Source of the DNA: Pedobacter jejuensis | GTDB lineage: Bacteria > Bacteroidota > Bacteroidia > Sphingobacteriales > Sphingobacteriaceae | Assembly: GCF_003725795.1 (NCBI RefSeq) | Contig: NZ_RBEE01000023.1 | Span: 558,001 to 622,000, forward strand | DNA: 64,000 nt | Direction of reading: 5' to 3' | Shown here: piece by piece, positions 52,123 to 61,793 of the stretch | How positions within the stretch are numbered: the stretch's first letter is position 1 | Layout: every line of letters starts with the position of its first letter | Translations under genes and position numbers: made by a program | The notes under the pieces: generated by a model | Databases searched by the model: none | The model's input: only the letters and a program-made list of their open reading frames with translations | What the model was told of the DNA's origin: nothing

Positions 52123-52665
52123 ATGAAAAAATTATGCTTTCTATTTCTAGTTTCTGTTTCGATAGTTACTGCCTGTACAAATAATAACAAAACCGAATCC
52201 GATTCCATCGAATTTAAAAATGTTAATTCTAGCATAACCAAATCTTTTTCGAGCCTTAAAACTTTAGATACCTTTAAAATCGAACTTATTGGCAGAAAGC
52301 CTGAAGAAATGATGCTACACTTTACCATCAAAAACGCCAAAGGTAAAGAGATATATAATACAAAACTAAAGGGAACAGATTTGGTTGGAAATACCGATCC
52401 TAATATTGATTTATCAAAAGAAAAAGACCAGATTATTTTTCTTAAAACTATAACAAGCAATTTCTTCAGCGACGATAATTTTTTAGAACCCGCTGTAATG
52501 CCTGATGATAAGGCTGATAATAATACACCTGATAAGGCGCTTTATAAAGAATTAAAGAAATCGGGCTTAAACGGTTTTAAATATCGTTTGGGTAAAGAAG
52601 ATAACCTTTATATAGCCTGGAGCGAAAAAGAACAGAAAGTTAAAATTTATTATAAATGCTGTTAA
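52123..52665 (+). CDS. Predicted lipoprotein of unknown function
   Basis: A 180-aa protein starting at the ATG at 52123. The signal peptide ends in the lipobox VTAC with C18 as the lipidation site, followed by a Ser/Asn-rich linker (TNNNKTESDS). I do not recognise the mature domain; it has a beta-rich pattern (FKIELIGRKPEEMMLHFTIKN, NLYIAWSEKEQKVKIYYKCC) ending in two Cys. Upstream in-frame codons lack a plausible start. It is near the next small membrane protein (33-bp gap). Confidence 0.75.
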   Translation: MKKLCFLFLVSVSIVTACTNNNKTESDSIEFKNVNSSITKSFSSLKTLDTFKIELIGRKPEEMMLHFTIKNAKGKEIYNTKLKGTDLVGNTDPNIDLSKEKDQIIFLKTITSNFFSDDNFLEPAVMPDDKADNNTPDKALYKELKKSGLNGFKYRLGKEDNLYIAWSEKEQKVKIYYKCC

Positions 52666-52698
52666 GTTATTGTCCATAAACTTAAGTCTTCATTTGCT

Positions 52699-53166
52699 GT
52701 GATACGTTATATAACATTAAGCATATCGCTAACTTTTATTTCTTGGATTATTGGTATGGTTGTAAATGCTTTTTTAAATGAAACAGCTTTTTACCAAAAG
52801 CATTTAACCAATCTTAATTTCGTTAAAAGCACCAAACTGAACAAATTAATTGGAATTGGTGTGATAAAATGGATTGTGAAAAATACATTCTTCAAATTTT
52901 TTAACCCCAATTTAAAAATGAAGAGGAAAATTGAACTTACAGAATTGGAGCATTTAAGAAAAGAAATGACTTTTGCTGAAATTAATCATCTAATTGCTTT
53001 TATAGCTGTAGCCTTTTTTGCAATCGTTAAAGTTTTTAATGGCTATTTTTTGTTAGCATTAATATTAATGGTTGTAAACATATTAATGAACTTGTATCCA
53101 TCATTGCTGCAACAAGAGAATAAAAGGCGAATAGATAAATTAAAGAAATTATTTAAAACGTTCTGA
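52699..53166 (+). CDS. CrtO-like glycosyl-diaponeurosporenoate acyltransferase family protein, GTG start
   Basis: A 155-aa membrane protein with three or four hydrophobic segments. Segments WIVKNTFFKFFNPNL, RKEMTFAEINHLIAF and NILMNLYPSLLQQENKRRIDKL align in order with the staphylococcal CrtO acyltransferase family (the EtcRaEl-HW and NlPciiiQrYNR regions), though with several substitutions. In staphylococci CrtO acylates a glycosylated carotenoid. No carotenoid genes are nearby, so the substrate is unknown. The start codon is GTG (52699). The assignment is from motif order by eye. Confidence 0.55.
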   Translation: MIRYITLSISLTFISWIIGMVVNAFLNETAFYQKHLTNLNFVKSTKLNKLIGIGVIKWIVKNTFFKFFNPNLKMKRKIELTELEHLRKEMTFAEINHLIAFIAVAFFAIVKVFNGYFLLALILMVVNILMNLYPSLLQQENKRRIDKLKKLFKTF

Positions 53167-53210
53167 TTTGGCAAATTGCAACGGAAGTAGATAGCACCGA
53201 ATTGAGTTAA

Positions 53211-53303
53211 TTAAACCCGGTTGAAGCGATATCCTTTTTGTTGCACATATTCCCATTTCAGCAAAAACACTCAGCAAAAAGATTTAGCGAAAAACGGGAT
53301 TAA
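53211..53303. repeat. Intergenic inverted-repeat element (TTAAACCCGGTTGAAGC...)
   Basis: The left arm TTAAACCCGGTTGAAGCGAT and right arm (GATTTAGCGAAAAACGGGAT) are imperfect inverted repeats, each beside a CTTTTTG/CAAAAAG motif. It resembles a repeat type often found between Bacteroidota genes and partly matches AAAAAGATTG segments near 12435 and 25255. Confidence 0.6.
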
Positions 53304-53437
53304 CATTAATAAATTTACTGCAGATGCTTTACAAAAGAAATAATTTAGGATAAATTTTCAACTAATTTCCTCAATCACACAACATTATCATTTTTAAAAT
53401 TACCTAGTTTTATTTCTGTGCAAGCGGGTATTTTTAC

Positions 53438-53445
53438 TACCTTTG
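53438..53445 (+). promoter_or_regulatory. -7 promoter box for pyrG
   Basis: TACCTTTG is a full TAnnTTTG match 53 bases before the pyrG ATG. It supports the ATG at 53499 rather than an in-frame start upstream of the box. Confidence 0.5.
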
Positions 53446-53498
53446 TACCCCGTACAAAAAGCAACATTTATTTGCCTTTGTTGCATAAATTCAGAAAC

Positions 53499-55124
53499 AT
53501 GACTAAGTATATTTTTGTTACGGGCGGTGTTACTTCCTCTTTGGGTAAGGGCATCATCTCCGCTTCTTTAGCTAAACTTTTACAGGCACGAGGTTATCGT
53601 GTAACCATTCAAAAATTTGATCCGTACATTAATATCGACCCAGGAACTTTAAATCCTTATGAACATGGCGAATGCTTTGTTACCGAAGATGGCGCTGAAA
53701 CAGATTTAGATTTAGGTCATTACGAACGTTTTCTTAACGTACCAACGTCCCAGGCAAACAATATAACTACCGGTCGTATTTATCAAAACGTAATTAATAA
53801 AGAGCGTAAAGGTGAATATTTAGGCAAAACCGTTCAGGTTGTACCACACATTACCGATGAAATTAAACGTAACATGCGTATTTTGGGTGAAAGTGGCGAT
53901 TACGACATCGTAATTACTGAACTTGGTGGTACTGTTGGCGATATTGAGTCTTTACCTTTTATCGAAGCTGTTCGTCAGTTTAAATGGGAACAAGGCAGTA
54001 GCAATGCTATTGTAATTCACTTAACGCTTGTTCCGTATTTAGCAGCAGCTGGCGAATTAAAAACTAAGCCAACTCAGCACTCGGTTAAAGCATTACTGGA
54101 ATATGGAATTCAGCCAGATATTTTGGTTTGCCGTACAGAACATCATATTTCTCAAGATATTAGGAAAAAAATTGCACTTTTTTGTAACGTTAACGTTAAT
54201 GCCGTAATCGAATCTATGGATGCATCTACAATTTACGATGTGCCATTACTGATGTTAAAAGAACAATTAGACAAAACAGTTTTAGCAAAACTGAAACTCC
54301 CTACCAAAAACGAACCTGATATGGAAAGTTGGAAAGACTTTTTGGGGAGGTTAAAAAATCCAACTGCCGATGTTAAAATTGGTTTGATTGGTAAATATGT
54401 AGAATTACCTGATGCTTACAAATCGATAATCGAATCTTTTGTACATGCAGGCTCAAGAAATGAATGTAAGGTTAGAGTAGAATACATCCACTCTGAAGGT
54501 ATATTTCCTGATAACGTAAAAGAAAAGCTTGGACATTTACAAGGTGTTTTAGTTGCGCCAGGTTTTGGTAGCCGAGGTATTGAAGGTAAAATTGATGCCA
54601 TTAAGTTCGTTCGCGAAAATAATATTCCTTTCTTTGGGATATGCTTAGGCATGCAATGCGCCGTTATCGAATACGGACGCAATGTATTGGGTTTAAAAGA
54701 TGCCCATACCGTTGAAATTGAAGAAAATGCTAAAAATCCTGTTATCAACATGATGGAAGAGCAAAAAAAGATAACCAATAAAGGTGGTACAATGCGATTG
54801 GGTTCGTATCCGTGTGACATTAAAAAAGGCACAAAAGCATTTGCAATTTATGGCAAACAGCACATTAACGAGCGTCACCGCCATCGTTACGAATTTAATA
54901 ATGATTATTTAAAGCAATACGAAGATGCCGGAATGATTGCTTCGGGCATTAATCCTGAATCTGGCTTAGTAGAAATTATTGAATTAAAAAATCACCCCTT
55001 TTTCGTGGGCGGACAATTCCACCCCGAATTAAAATCAACAGTAGCAAATCCTCACCCACTTTTTGTTAAATTTGTGGCCGCTGCAATGGAGTATGCTAAA
55101 AAAAACAAATTAACGGCAGCATAA
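53499..55124 (+). CDS. pyrG: CTP synthase
   Basis: Glutamine-dependent CTP synthetase, 541 aa, converting UTP to CTP. The start at 53499 gives [19 protein letters not shown], the invariant N-terminus. The amidoligase domain includes [21 protein letters not shown] and [15 protein letters not shown]; the C-terminal class I glutaminase domain has its nucleophile in GICLGMQCA (C382) and catalytic His-Glu near FHPELKS. yidC starts 9 bp downstream, a pairing common in Bacteroidota. Confidence 0.97.
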   Translation: MTKYIFVTGGVTSSLGKGIISASLAKLLQARGYRVTIQKFDPYINIDPGTLNPYEHGECFVTEDGAETDLDLGHYERFLNVPTSQANNITTGRIYQNVINKERKGEYLGKTVQVVPHITDEIKRNMRILGESGDYDIVITELGGTVGDIESLPFIEAVRQFKWEQGSSNAIVIHLTLVPYLAAAGELKTKPTQHSVKALLEYGIQPDILVCRTEHHISQDIRKKIALFCNVNVNAVIESMDASTIYDVPLLMLKEQLDKTVLAKLKLPTKNEPDMESWKDFLGRLKNPTADVKIGLIGKYVELPDAYKSIIESFVHAGSRNECKVRVEYIHSEGIFPDNVKEKLGHLQGVLVAPGFGSRGIEGKIDAIKFVRENNIPFFGICLGMQCAVIEYGRNVLGLKDAHTVEIEENAKNPVINMMEEQKKITNKGGTMRLGSYPCDIKKGTKAFAIYGKQHINERHRHRYEFNNDYLKQYEDAGMIASGINPESGLVEIIELKNHPFFVGGQFHPELKSTVANPHPLFVKFVAAAMEYAKKNKLTAA

Positions 55125-55133
55125 AATTTAATA

Positions 55134-56942
55134 ATGGATAGAAATACCTTTACAGGATTATTCCTGATTATGATCATCTTGGGCGGATCATTCTACTTCT
55201 TCAGACCAAGTGAAGCAGAACTAAAAAAAGCCAAAGAAATTGAACGAATAGATTCTCTTAAAAAAGCGGGGGCAGTAATAGCACCAAAAGATACGGTAAT
55301 TAAAGCAACACCAACTTCGCCAGTTGTTGATTCTCTTGCGTTAAAAGGTCCATTCGGAACAGCAATTGCAGGCACAGAAGCTAAAACAGTTTTAGAAAAC
55401 GAAAACTTATTAATTACCCTAACCAATAAAGGTGGTAAGATATTATCGGTACAAATTAAAGGTCAGAAAACTTTTGATGGCAAACCTTTAATTCTTTTTG
55501 ATGGTGGAGCGAATAAATTCGGCTTGAATTTAAACGCTGCTGGAAAAGTTATCAATACAAATGATTTATACTTTACGCCAACCAAAGCTGGAAGTACAGT
55601 AGCCATGCGTGCTAATTATGGCGCAAATGCTTATGTAGAATTTACTTACGATTTAAAGGCACTAAGTAATAAAGTAGCATTTAATGTTAATTTAGTTGGC
55701 TTACAGCAAGTTATATCTGGCAACACCATAGGTTTAAACTGGGAAGCAACATTGCTTCAACAAGAAAAATCGATTGAAAGTGAACACCGTTACTCTGCTC
55801 CTTACTATAAATACGTAGATGGTGATGTTAATCATTTAAGTGTTTCTAAAGATGAGAAGGAAGAATTAACTAAAGGTAAAATACAATGGGTTTCCTTTAA
55901 ACAGCACTTTTTCTCAGCCTCTTTAATCTCTAAGCAAGCATTTGAAAAGGGAAATTTGGAGGTAAAAATACCAACTACACCTGGTCAGATTAAATTTTAT
56001 GGTGCAAATATGCAATTGCCATACACACATTTAGCTAACCAAGCTTATCAAATGGAATTCTACTTTGGTACAAACAAATTCTCTGCTTTAAAAGCTCAGG
56101 GTTACGATTTGGAACAACAAGTAGATATGGGTTACTGGCCGTTAAAATACGTTAACCGTTTTATTGTATTGCCTGTATTCAACTTTCTAAATGGTTTCGG
56201 CTGGAACTATGGTCTAATCATTTTCGCACTTACAATTTTATTAAAACTTGCGCTATCACCATTAACCTACAAGTCATACTTATCAATGGCTAAAATGAGG
56301 GTTTTAAAACCTGAAATGGATGAAATTAAAGCTAAAGTTGGTGAAGATAACCCTACTTTAGTTCAGCAAGAATATTTAAAATTATACAAGAAGGCCGGAG
56401 TGAATCCACTCGGCGGGTGTTTACCTATGGTTTTACAACTTCCATTGGTTATGGCATTCTTCTTCTTCTTCCCGAATTTATTCGAACTTAGACAAGAAAG
56501 TTTCCTTTGGATGAAAGATTTATCTACTTATGATGAATTTATCCGTTTTGGCGTTAAAATTCCATTTATTGGCAACCACTTAAGTTTAATGTGTGTATTG
56601 ATGACCATCTCTACACTAATTATGACCTATTTTAACAATCAGGTTTCAGGCGCTACCGGGCAAATGAAATACATTGGTTACATTATGCCTGTAATCTTCT
56701 TAGGTGTATTAAATAGCTATCCATCAGGATTAAACTATTACTATTTCTTAGCCAATTTAATGACTTTCGGACAGCAGTTCTTAATCCGTAAAATGGTTGA
56801 TGATGATAAAATTCATGCTTTGATTCAGCAAAATAAAGCAAGACCAGCGGATGAGAAAAAGAAAAAATCGAAATTCCAACAACGTTTAGATGATTATATG
56901 CGTCAACAACAGCAACAATTGCCTACAAAAGGAAAAAAATAA
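55134..56942 (+). CDS. yidC: Membrane protein insertase YidC
   Basis: Inner-membrane insertase of 602 aa. There is one N-terminal membrane segment (FTGLFLIMIILGGSFYFF), a large periplasmic domain (about residues 60-340), and a C-terminal core of about five helices including NYGLIIFALTILLKLALSPLTYKSY, the QLPLVMAFFFFFP segment and SGLNYYYFLANL. The tail is basic and Gln-rich (KKKKSKFQQRLDDYMRQQQQQ), suited to ribosome contact. It is co-transcribed with pyrG and ends at a terminator. Confidence 0.97.
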   Translation: MDRNTFTGLFLIMIILGGSFYFFRPSEAELKKAKEIERIDSLKKAGAVIAPKDTVIKATPTSPVVDSLALKGPFGTAIAGTEAKTVLENENLLITLTNKGGKILSVQIKGQKTFDGKPLILFDGGANKFGLNLNAAGKVINTNDLYFTPTKAGSTVAMRANYGANAYVEFTYDLKALSNKVAFNVNLVGLQQVISGNTIGLNWEATLLQQEKSIESEHRYSAPYYKYVDGDVNHLSVSKDEKEELTKGKIQWVSFKQHFFSASLISKQAFEKGNLEVKIPTTPGQIKFYGANMQLPYTHLANQAYQMEFYFGTNKFSALKAQGYDLEQQVDMGYWPLKYVNRFIVLPVFNFLNGFGWNYGLIIFALTILLKLALSPLTYKSYLSMAKMRVLKPEMDEIKAKVGEDNPTLVQQEYLKLYKKAGVNPLGGCLPMVLQLPLVMAFFFFFPNLFELRQESFLWMKDLSTYDEFIRFGVKIPFIGNHLSLMCVLMTISTLIMTYFNNQVSGATGQMKYIGYIMPVIFLGVLNSYPSGLNYYYFLANLMTFGQQFLIRKMVDDDKIHALIQQNKARPADEKKKKSKFQQRLDDYMRQQQQQLPTKGKK

Positions 56943-56972
56943 CATTCTTATAAAGAATTTTTGATTATTAGA

Positions 56973-57006
56973 AAACCCGAATGCTTATATTGCATTCGGG
57001 TTTTTT
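56973..57006 (+). terminator. Terminator after yidC
   Basis: An inverted repeat built on CCGAATGC and GCATTCGG with a short loop (TTATATT) is followed by a run of T. It lies about 30 bases past the yidC stop codon. Confidence 0.85.
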
Positions 57007-57126
57007 ATTTATTACTTATTTAAACTCCAATATTTTGTAATATTTGGCGTACATCCTTTCTAATCAGCTAAAAAATTGCAATTTTTATAAACTGAATCTC
57101 AACAAACAAATTAATCAATTCTTAAA

Positions 57127-59985
57127 ATGCAAAAAAGATTAACTATCATTCTGCTTTTCGTTGTCAGCTTTACCTACGCACAAAAAAAACCATTGGATCA
57201 TAAGGTTTATGATTCCTGGGAATCGATAGGAACCAAGCAATTATCAAATAATGGCCAAATGGCTTTATACAGTGTTGTACAGCAAGAAGGAGATGCAACA
57301 TTATACATCAGCAACTTAAAAACAAATGCGAAACTAACCATTCCTAGAGCATCTATCGGTCAGTTTAGTAACGATTCAAAATACGCTGCATTCTTAATTA
57401 AACCGTATTACAAAGATTTACGTCAGGCAAAAATTAAAAAAACCAAGCCAGATGCCATGCCAAAAGATACATTAGGCATAGCAAATTTAACAACCAATTT
57501 AATAACTAAGGTTGCAAGGGTAAAATCATTCAAAATGCCGGAAACCGGTTTTGGTTATTTAGCATATCAGCTAGATAAATTGGATACGGCTAAAAAAGCA
57601 ACCAGTCCTGCCCCTAAAAAAGATGATGAGGTTGATTTTGCAGACGATGAACCAGCTGGCGGACCAAAAAAAGAAGAAGGCACTGATTTAATCGTTAAAA
57701 ATTTAATAACAGGAGAAGATAAAATTTATAAATACGTTACAGACTACACTTTTAGTAAAGATGGAAAACAATTGGTTTTTGCAAGTAGTGGTTCTAAAAA
57801 AGACAATGCGGCTGCACAGGGTGTTTTTCTTTTAAATACGGAAAAAGGAACATTAAAAACTTTGGTTAAAGGAAAAGGAACTTTTAAAGGTTTCACCTTT
57901 GATGATGAAAGCGAACATGTGGCATTTGTTGGAGAACAAGACCCGGAAAAGAAAGAAATTAAAAATTATAATGTTTATTACAATTCTTTAACGTTAGATA
58001 CAGCCCAAACCATTGTTGATTATGACATGCCCGGCTTGCCAGCAAAGTGGTCGGTTAGCGGCGAAGGAAGGGTTTCATTTAGTAAAGACAGCAAAAAATT
58101 ATTCATCGGTATTGCACCAATTAAGAAACCGAAAGATACCACCATTGTAGATTTTGAAGTGGCTAAGGTTGATGTTTGGAATTATAAAGATGATTATTTG
58201 CAGCCAATGCAACTTAAAAATGCAGATAGAGATAGCAAAAGAAGTTATTTAGCAGTTATTGATGTTTTTAGCAGCGACCCTAAAGTCGTTCCTTTAACGG
58301 ATTTAAACTTGCCTGACGCCAACATGGTGAGTGATGGCAATGCAAACTTTGTATTGGCCTCAACCGATTTTGGACGTAGAATAGAATCGCAATGGAGTGG
58401 TTCGACATTGAAAGACTATTACCTGGTTGATACAAAAACTGGTCAGCGAAAAAAAATAATCGAAAAATTAAACGGCAATGCCATGGCTTCGCCAGCTGGA
58501 AATTATGTAATTTATTTTGATGAAAATACTTCCAATTGGTTTACCTACAATGTTGCTTCAGGTAAAATTACACAGCTAAACGAAGGCATGAATGTTAAAT
58601 TTGCCGATGAAGAAAACGATGTTCCTGATACCCCAAAATCATACGGAATTGCCACCTGGACCGAAGATGATAAAGCTGTTCTAATTTATGATAGATACGA
58701 TATCTGGTCGTTTTCTCCAGATGGTAAATCGGCAGCCAAAAACATTACAAATAACTTTGGTCGCGATAATAAAATCACTTTAAGATATGAGAGAACCCAA
58801 CAAGACAATCGTTTTGAACGTGGTGCAGATACAAAATTTGTAAAATCAAATGAATTGGTTTGGTTAGATGGTTTTAACACGGTAAGCAAAGAAAATGGCT
58901 TTTATCGTAAAAATGTTGGAACGGTTAAAAATCCTGACTTGGTTGTAATGGGAAAAGTAAAATATTCAAATCTGTTGAAAGCCAAAGATGCCGATGTTTA
59001 CATTTTTGACAAGGGAAATTACGTAGTCTCGAATGATGTTTATGTAACTACCGATTTTAAAACAGAAACAAAATTAACCAGTACAAATCCTCAGCAAGCT
59101 ACTTATAACTGGGGAACTGCAGAGTTGGTAAAATGGACAACGCCAAAAGGTTATTCATCAGAAGGAATTTTATATAAACCTGAAAATTTCGATCCATCGA
59201 AAAAATATCCGATGATTGTTTATTTCTATGAAAAATTGTCTGATGGATTATACTCCTATCAGGCTCCTGCACCTACCCCATCTAGATTAAATATTTCATT
59301 TTTTGTAAGCAATGGTTATTTGGTTTTCGCACCAGATATTACTTATACAAAAGGTTATCCCGGCCAATCTGCTGTAGAATTTATCAATTCGGGTGTAGAA
59401 AATTTGAAGAAAAACAGTTGGGTTGATGGAAGCAAAATTGGTATTCAAGGTCAAAGTTGGGGCGGTTACCAAGTTGCTTATTTAATTACTCAAAATAACA
59501 TGTATGCAGCAGCTTGGGCTGGTGCACCGGTTGTAAATATGACATCGGCTTACGGTGGTATTCGCTGGGAAAGTGGTATGAACAGACAGTTTCAATACGA
59601 AAAAACACAAAGCCGTATTGGCGCTACCTTATGGGAAAAACCAGAATTGTACATAGAAAATTCACCCCTTTTTATGTTTCCAAAAGTAAATACACCAGTT
59701 GTGGTAATGGCTAATGATGCTGATGGAGCTGTGCCTTGGTACCAAGGAATTGAGATGTTTACCGGTTTACGCCGTTTAGGCAAGCCTGTTTGGATGCTGA
59801 ATTACAATGGTGAGGCACATAATTTGGTTCAACGACAAAATCGTAAAGACATTCAAATTCGCGAACAACAGTTTTTTGATCATTACTTAAAAGGTGCAAA
59901 AGCACCAGCTTGGATGACAACTGGCGTACCAGCAACTGAAAAAGGAAAAACCTGGGGTTTTGAATTAACAGATGATAAACCTTAG
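57127..59985 (+). CDS. S9 family peptidase (prolyl oligopeptidase fold)
   Basis: Secreted serine peptidase of 952 aa. A signal peptide (MQKRLTIILLFVVSFTYAQ) is followed by a long beta-propeller-like region and a C-terminal alpha/beta hydrolase domain. The catalytic triad is visible: S777 in GQSWGGY, D866 in NDADGAVP and H898 in GEAHN. Such enzymes cleave oligopeptides after Pro, Ala or other residues; specificity is not predictable. The linker at residues 155-180 is Lys/Asp/Pro-rich (DTAKKATSPAPKKDDE). It is transcribed alone. Confidence 0.93.
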   Translation: MQKRLTIILLFVVSFTYAQKKPLDHKVYDSWESIGTKQLSNNGQMALYSVVQQEGDATLYISNLKTNAKLTIPRASIGQFSNDSKYAAFLIKPYYKDLRQAKIKKTKPDAMPKDTLGIANLTTNLITKVARVKSFKMPETGFGYLAYQLDKLDTAKKATSPAPKKDDEVDFADDEPAGGPKKEEGTDLIVKNLITGEDKIYKYVTDYTFSKDGKQLVFASSGSKKDNAAAQGVFLLNTEKGTLKTLVKGKGTFKGFTFDDESEHVAFVGEQDPEKKEIKNYNVYYNSLTLDTAQTIVDYDMPGLPAKWSVSGEGRVSFSKDSKKLFIGIAPIKKPKDTTIVDFEVAKVDVWNYKDDYLQPMQLKNADRDSKRSYLAVIDVFSSDPKVVPLTDLNLPDANMVSDGNANFVLASTDFGRRIESQWSGSTLKDYYLVDTKTGQRKKIIEKLNGNAMASPAGNYVIYFDENTSNWFTYNVASGKITQLNEGMNVKFADEENDVPDTPKSYGIATWTEDDKAVLIYDRYDIWSFSPDGKSAAKNITNNFGRDNKITLRYERTQQDNRFERGADTKFVKSNELVWLDGFNTVSKENGFYRKNVGTVKNPDLVVMGKVKYSNLLKAKDADVYIFDKGNYVVSNDVYVTTDFKTETKLTSTNPQQATYNWGTAELVKWTTPKGYSSEGILYKPENFDPSKKYPMIVYFYEKLSDGLYSYQAPAPTPSRLNISFFVSNGYLVFAPDITYTKGYPGQSAVEFINSGVENLKKNSWVDGSKIGIQGQSWGGYQVAYLITQNNMYAAAWAGAPVVNMTSAYGGIRWESGMNRQFQYEKTQSRIGATLWEKPELYIENSPLFMFPKVNTPVVVMANDADGAVPWYQGIEMFTGLRRLGKPVWMLNYNGEAHNLVQRQNRKDIQIREQQFFDHYLKGAKAPAWMTTGVPATEKGKTWGFELTDDKP

Positions 59986-59995
59986 ATAGTCAGGG

Positions 59996-60048
59996 GTCAG
60001 AATTTCGGAGGTTTATATCGCATAGACTTTCTAACTTCTGACCTCATA
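59996..60048. repeat. Imperfect inverted repeat GGGGTCAGAA / TTCTGACCTC
   Basis: Two 10-base arms match at nine positions around a loop of about 30 bases, 10 bases after the S9 peptidase stop codon. It may act as a weak terminator and resembles TCAGAAGTC-type intergenic repeats. Confidence 0.45.
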
Positions 60049-60103
60049 CTTTTTGGTCTTCGGAAAAAAAAGCTATTTTACAATTCTAAACTAAACAACC
60101 TGA

Positions 60104-61375
60104 ATGGCATTAAGTAGAATCTGGTCAGCATTTATAATTATTGCAATTGTAGTAGCAAGTATCAAATGCTTTTTTTTCGGGCAAACCGACATTTTTAACT
60201 GGATGGTAATTGGGAAGGCTGATGATGCTGCCAACCCTTTAAAATTAGATGGTATTATTCAAACTTGTTGGGTTTCGGTAGAACTTTGTTTAAAGTTGAT
60301 CGGAATTTTAGCCTTATTTATGGGCTTAATGAGCATTGCCGAAAAAGCCGGAGGAATTCGTTTACTATCTAAAATTGTAGGGCCGTTTTTTTCAAAATTG
60401 TTTCCCGATATCCCCAAAGGTCACCCATCGATGGGTCACATGATAATGAATTTTTCGGCAAACTTATTAGGACTGGATAATGCTGCAACACCTTTTGGCT
60501 TAAAAGCAATGGAAAGTTTGCAAGAGCTTAATCCAACTAAAGACACAGCCTCGAATGCTCAAATTATGTTTTTATGTTTGCATGCTGCAGGTTTAAGTTT
60601 AATTCCGGTGAGTGTAATTGCAATACGTGCTTCACAAAATGCTTCAAACCCGACTGATGTTTTCATTCCCTGCTTAATTGTAACCTTTGTAGGTACCATG
60701 GCGGCAATGTTAATTGTTTCCTTTAAACAGCGAATTAATTTATTTCAACCCGTTGTAATTGGCTGGATATTAGGTTTATCACTTATCATAGCCAGTCTGG
60801 TGCTTTACATCAGATCGTTAAATGCCGCAGGTATTCAATCTTTTTCGGGTTTATTAAGTAATGGCTTAATTTTATTTATATTTTTTATCATCATACTTGG
60901 AGCGCTTTATAAAAAAATTGATGTTTTTGATGCCTTTATTGATGGAGCCAAAGATGGTTTCAAAACTGCAATAAATATTATTCCCTATTTGGTAGGGATG
61001 CTGGTGGCCATCAGTTTGCTAAGAACCAGCGGAACATTTGATGTTGTCATAAATGGAATAAAAAGTGTTTTTGTGTATTTAGGAACCGATACAAGATTTG
61101 TTGAAGGCTTGCCAACAGCTTTGATACGACCGCTAAGCGGTGGTGCAGCGAGAGGCATGATGGTTAGTACAATGGAAACTTACGGAGCCGATTCATTTGC
61201 GAGTAGGTTATCAGGAGTTTTCCAGGGCGCATCTGATACAACATTTTATGTAGTTGCTGTTTATTTTGGTTCCGTTCAAATTAAGAACACAAGATATGCT
61301 ATCGGTTCTATGCTATTAGCAGATTTGGTTGGCGTGTGTACAGCAATTGGCGTGTGTTACTTATTTTTCGGATAA
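60104..61375 (+). CDS. SpmA-SpmB fusion (nucleoside-recognition/gate domain membrane protein)
   Basis: A 423-aa multi-pass membrane protein with two Gate-type domains in tandem. The first half resembles SpmA (MGHMIMNFSANLLGLDNAATPFGLKAM), the second SpmB (LVGMLVAISLLRTSGTFD, TALIRPLSGGAARGMM and GASDTTFYVVAVYFGS). In Bacillus the two are separate spore-maturation proteins; fused forms are frequent in non-sporulating Bacteroidota. Its transported substrate and role are unknown. The gene is followed by a terminator. Confidence 0.9.
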   Translation: MALSRIWSAFIIIAIVVASIKCFFFGQTDIFNWMVIGKADDAANPLKLDGIIQTCWVSVELCLKLIGILALFMGLMSIAEKAGGIRLLSKIVGPFFSKLFPDIPKGHPSMGHMIMNFSANLLGLDNAATPFGLKAMESLQELNPTKDTASNAQIMFLCLHAAGLSLIPVSVIAIRASQNASNPTDVFIPCLIVTFVGTMAAMLIVSFKQRINLFQPVVIGWILGLSLIIASLVLYIRSLNAAGIQSFSGLLSNGLILFIFFIIILGALYKKIDVFDAFIDGAKDGFKTAINIIPYLVGMLVAISLLRTSGTFDVVINGIKSVFVYLGTDTRFVEGLPTALIRPLSGGAARGMMVSTMETYGADSFASRLSGVFQGASDTTFYVVAVYFGSVQIKNTRYAIGSMLLADLVGVCTAIGVCYLFFG

Positions 61376-61392
61376 AAATCTGATAAAATAAA

Positions 61393-61426
61393 AAATCCTT
61401 TACGGATATAATCAATAAAGGATCTT
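61393..61426 (+). terminator. Terminator after the SpmA-SpmB gene
   Basis: AATCCTTTA and TAAAGGAT form a 8-9-bp stem around a 14-base loop, followed by CTTTTG. A-runs before the stem suggest that it could also act on the minus-strand gene that converges here. Confidence 0.65.
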
Positions 61427-61459
61427 TTGTTATGAGCATTAAATTTAATGGGAGCGCAT

Positions 61460-61693
61460 TTAAGCGGACAAGGAGATTCTATTGATAATTTCATCAATAG
61501 CATCTGGCTCAATTGCGACATTCTTAGAAGCACACCACTTTTCAGATTTGTTATCCATCCAAATACAAAAGGAATGATAACCATCCAAAACTACGGCATA
61601 AGTTTCATGAAAATCGTCGTTGATACGCATACAAAATCCTTTAAAGATTTTGCCTCGAACAATAAATTGCAGGGGTGAATAATCTGTTAACAT
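61460..61693 (-). CDS. Hypothetical protein
   Basis: A 77-aa protein that I do not recognise. It has a soluble, mixed pattern (LQFIVRGKIFKGFCMRINDDFHETYAVVLDGYHSF then DNKSEKWCASKNVAIEPDAIDEIINRISL), a good ATG start and a protein-like distribution of charged and hydrophobic residues. An opposite-strand frame of similar length covers the same bases, but its product is less protein-like. It converges on the SpmA-SpmB gene and lies near the thioesterase gene on the same strand. Confidence 0.55.
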   Translation of the reverse strand: MLTDYSPLQFIVRGKIFKGFCMRINDDFHETYAVVLDGYHSFCIWMDNKSEKWCASKNVAIEPDAIDEIINRISLSA

Positions 61694-61793
61694 GGCTCAT
61701 ATTATTTTTGGTAAAGGTATAACAACTTATAAAACAGAATGTTTTGTTAAGTTAAAGGAATTATCAAATTTTTATACCATTAATGCTCTCGCC

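Larger units (their letters stand above)
53167..53498. other. Intergenic region before pyrG
   Basis: The 332 bases contain an inverted-repeat element (53211-53303), an AT-rich stretch and the pyrG promoter box. No gene was seen. Confidence 0.6.

Noticed and set aside
53168..53180. TTTGGCAAATTGC as a third Crp/Fnr operator
   Set aside because: Only half of the TTTGCC/GGCAAA palindrome is present, and it lies inside a gap with no matching promoter.
61448..61678. 76-aa plus-strand frame opposite the 77-aa minus-strand gene
   Set aside because: Its product is less protein-like, and the minus-strand frame has the better start and residue pattern. I kept only the minus-strand call, at moderate confidence.
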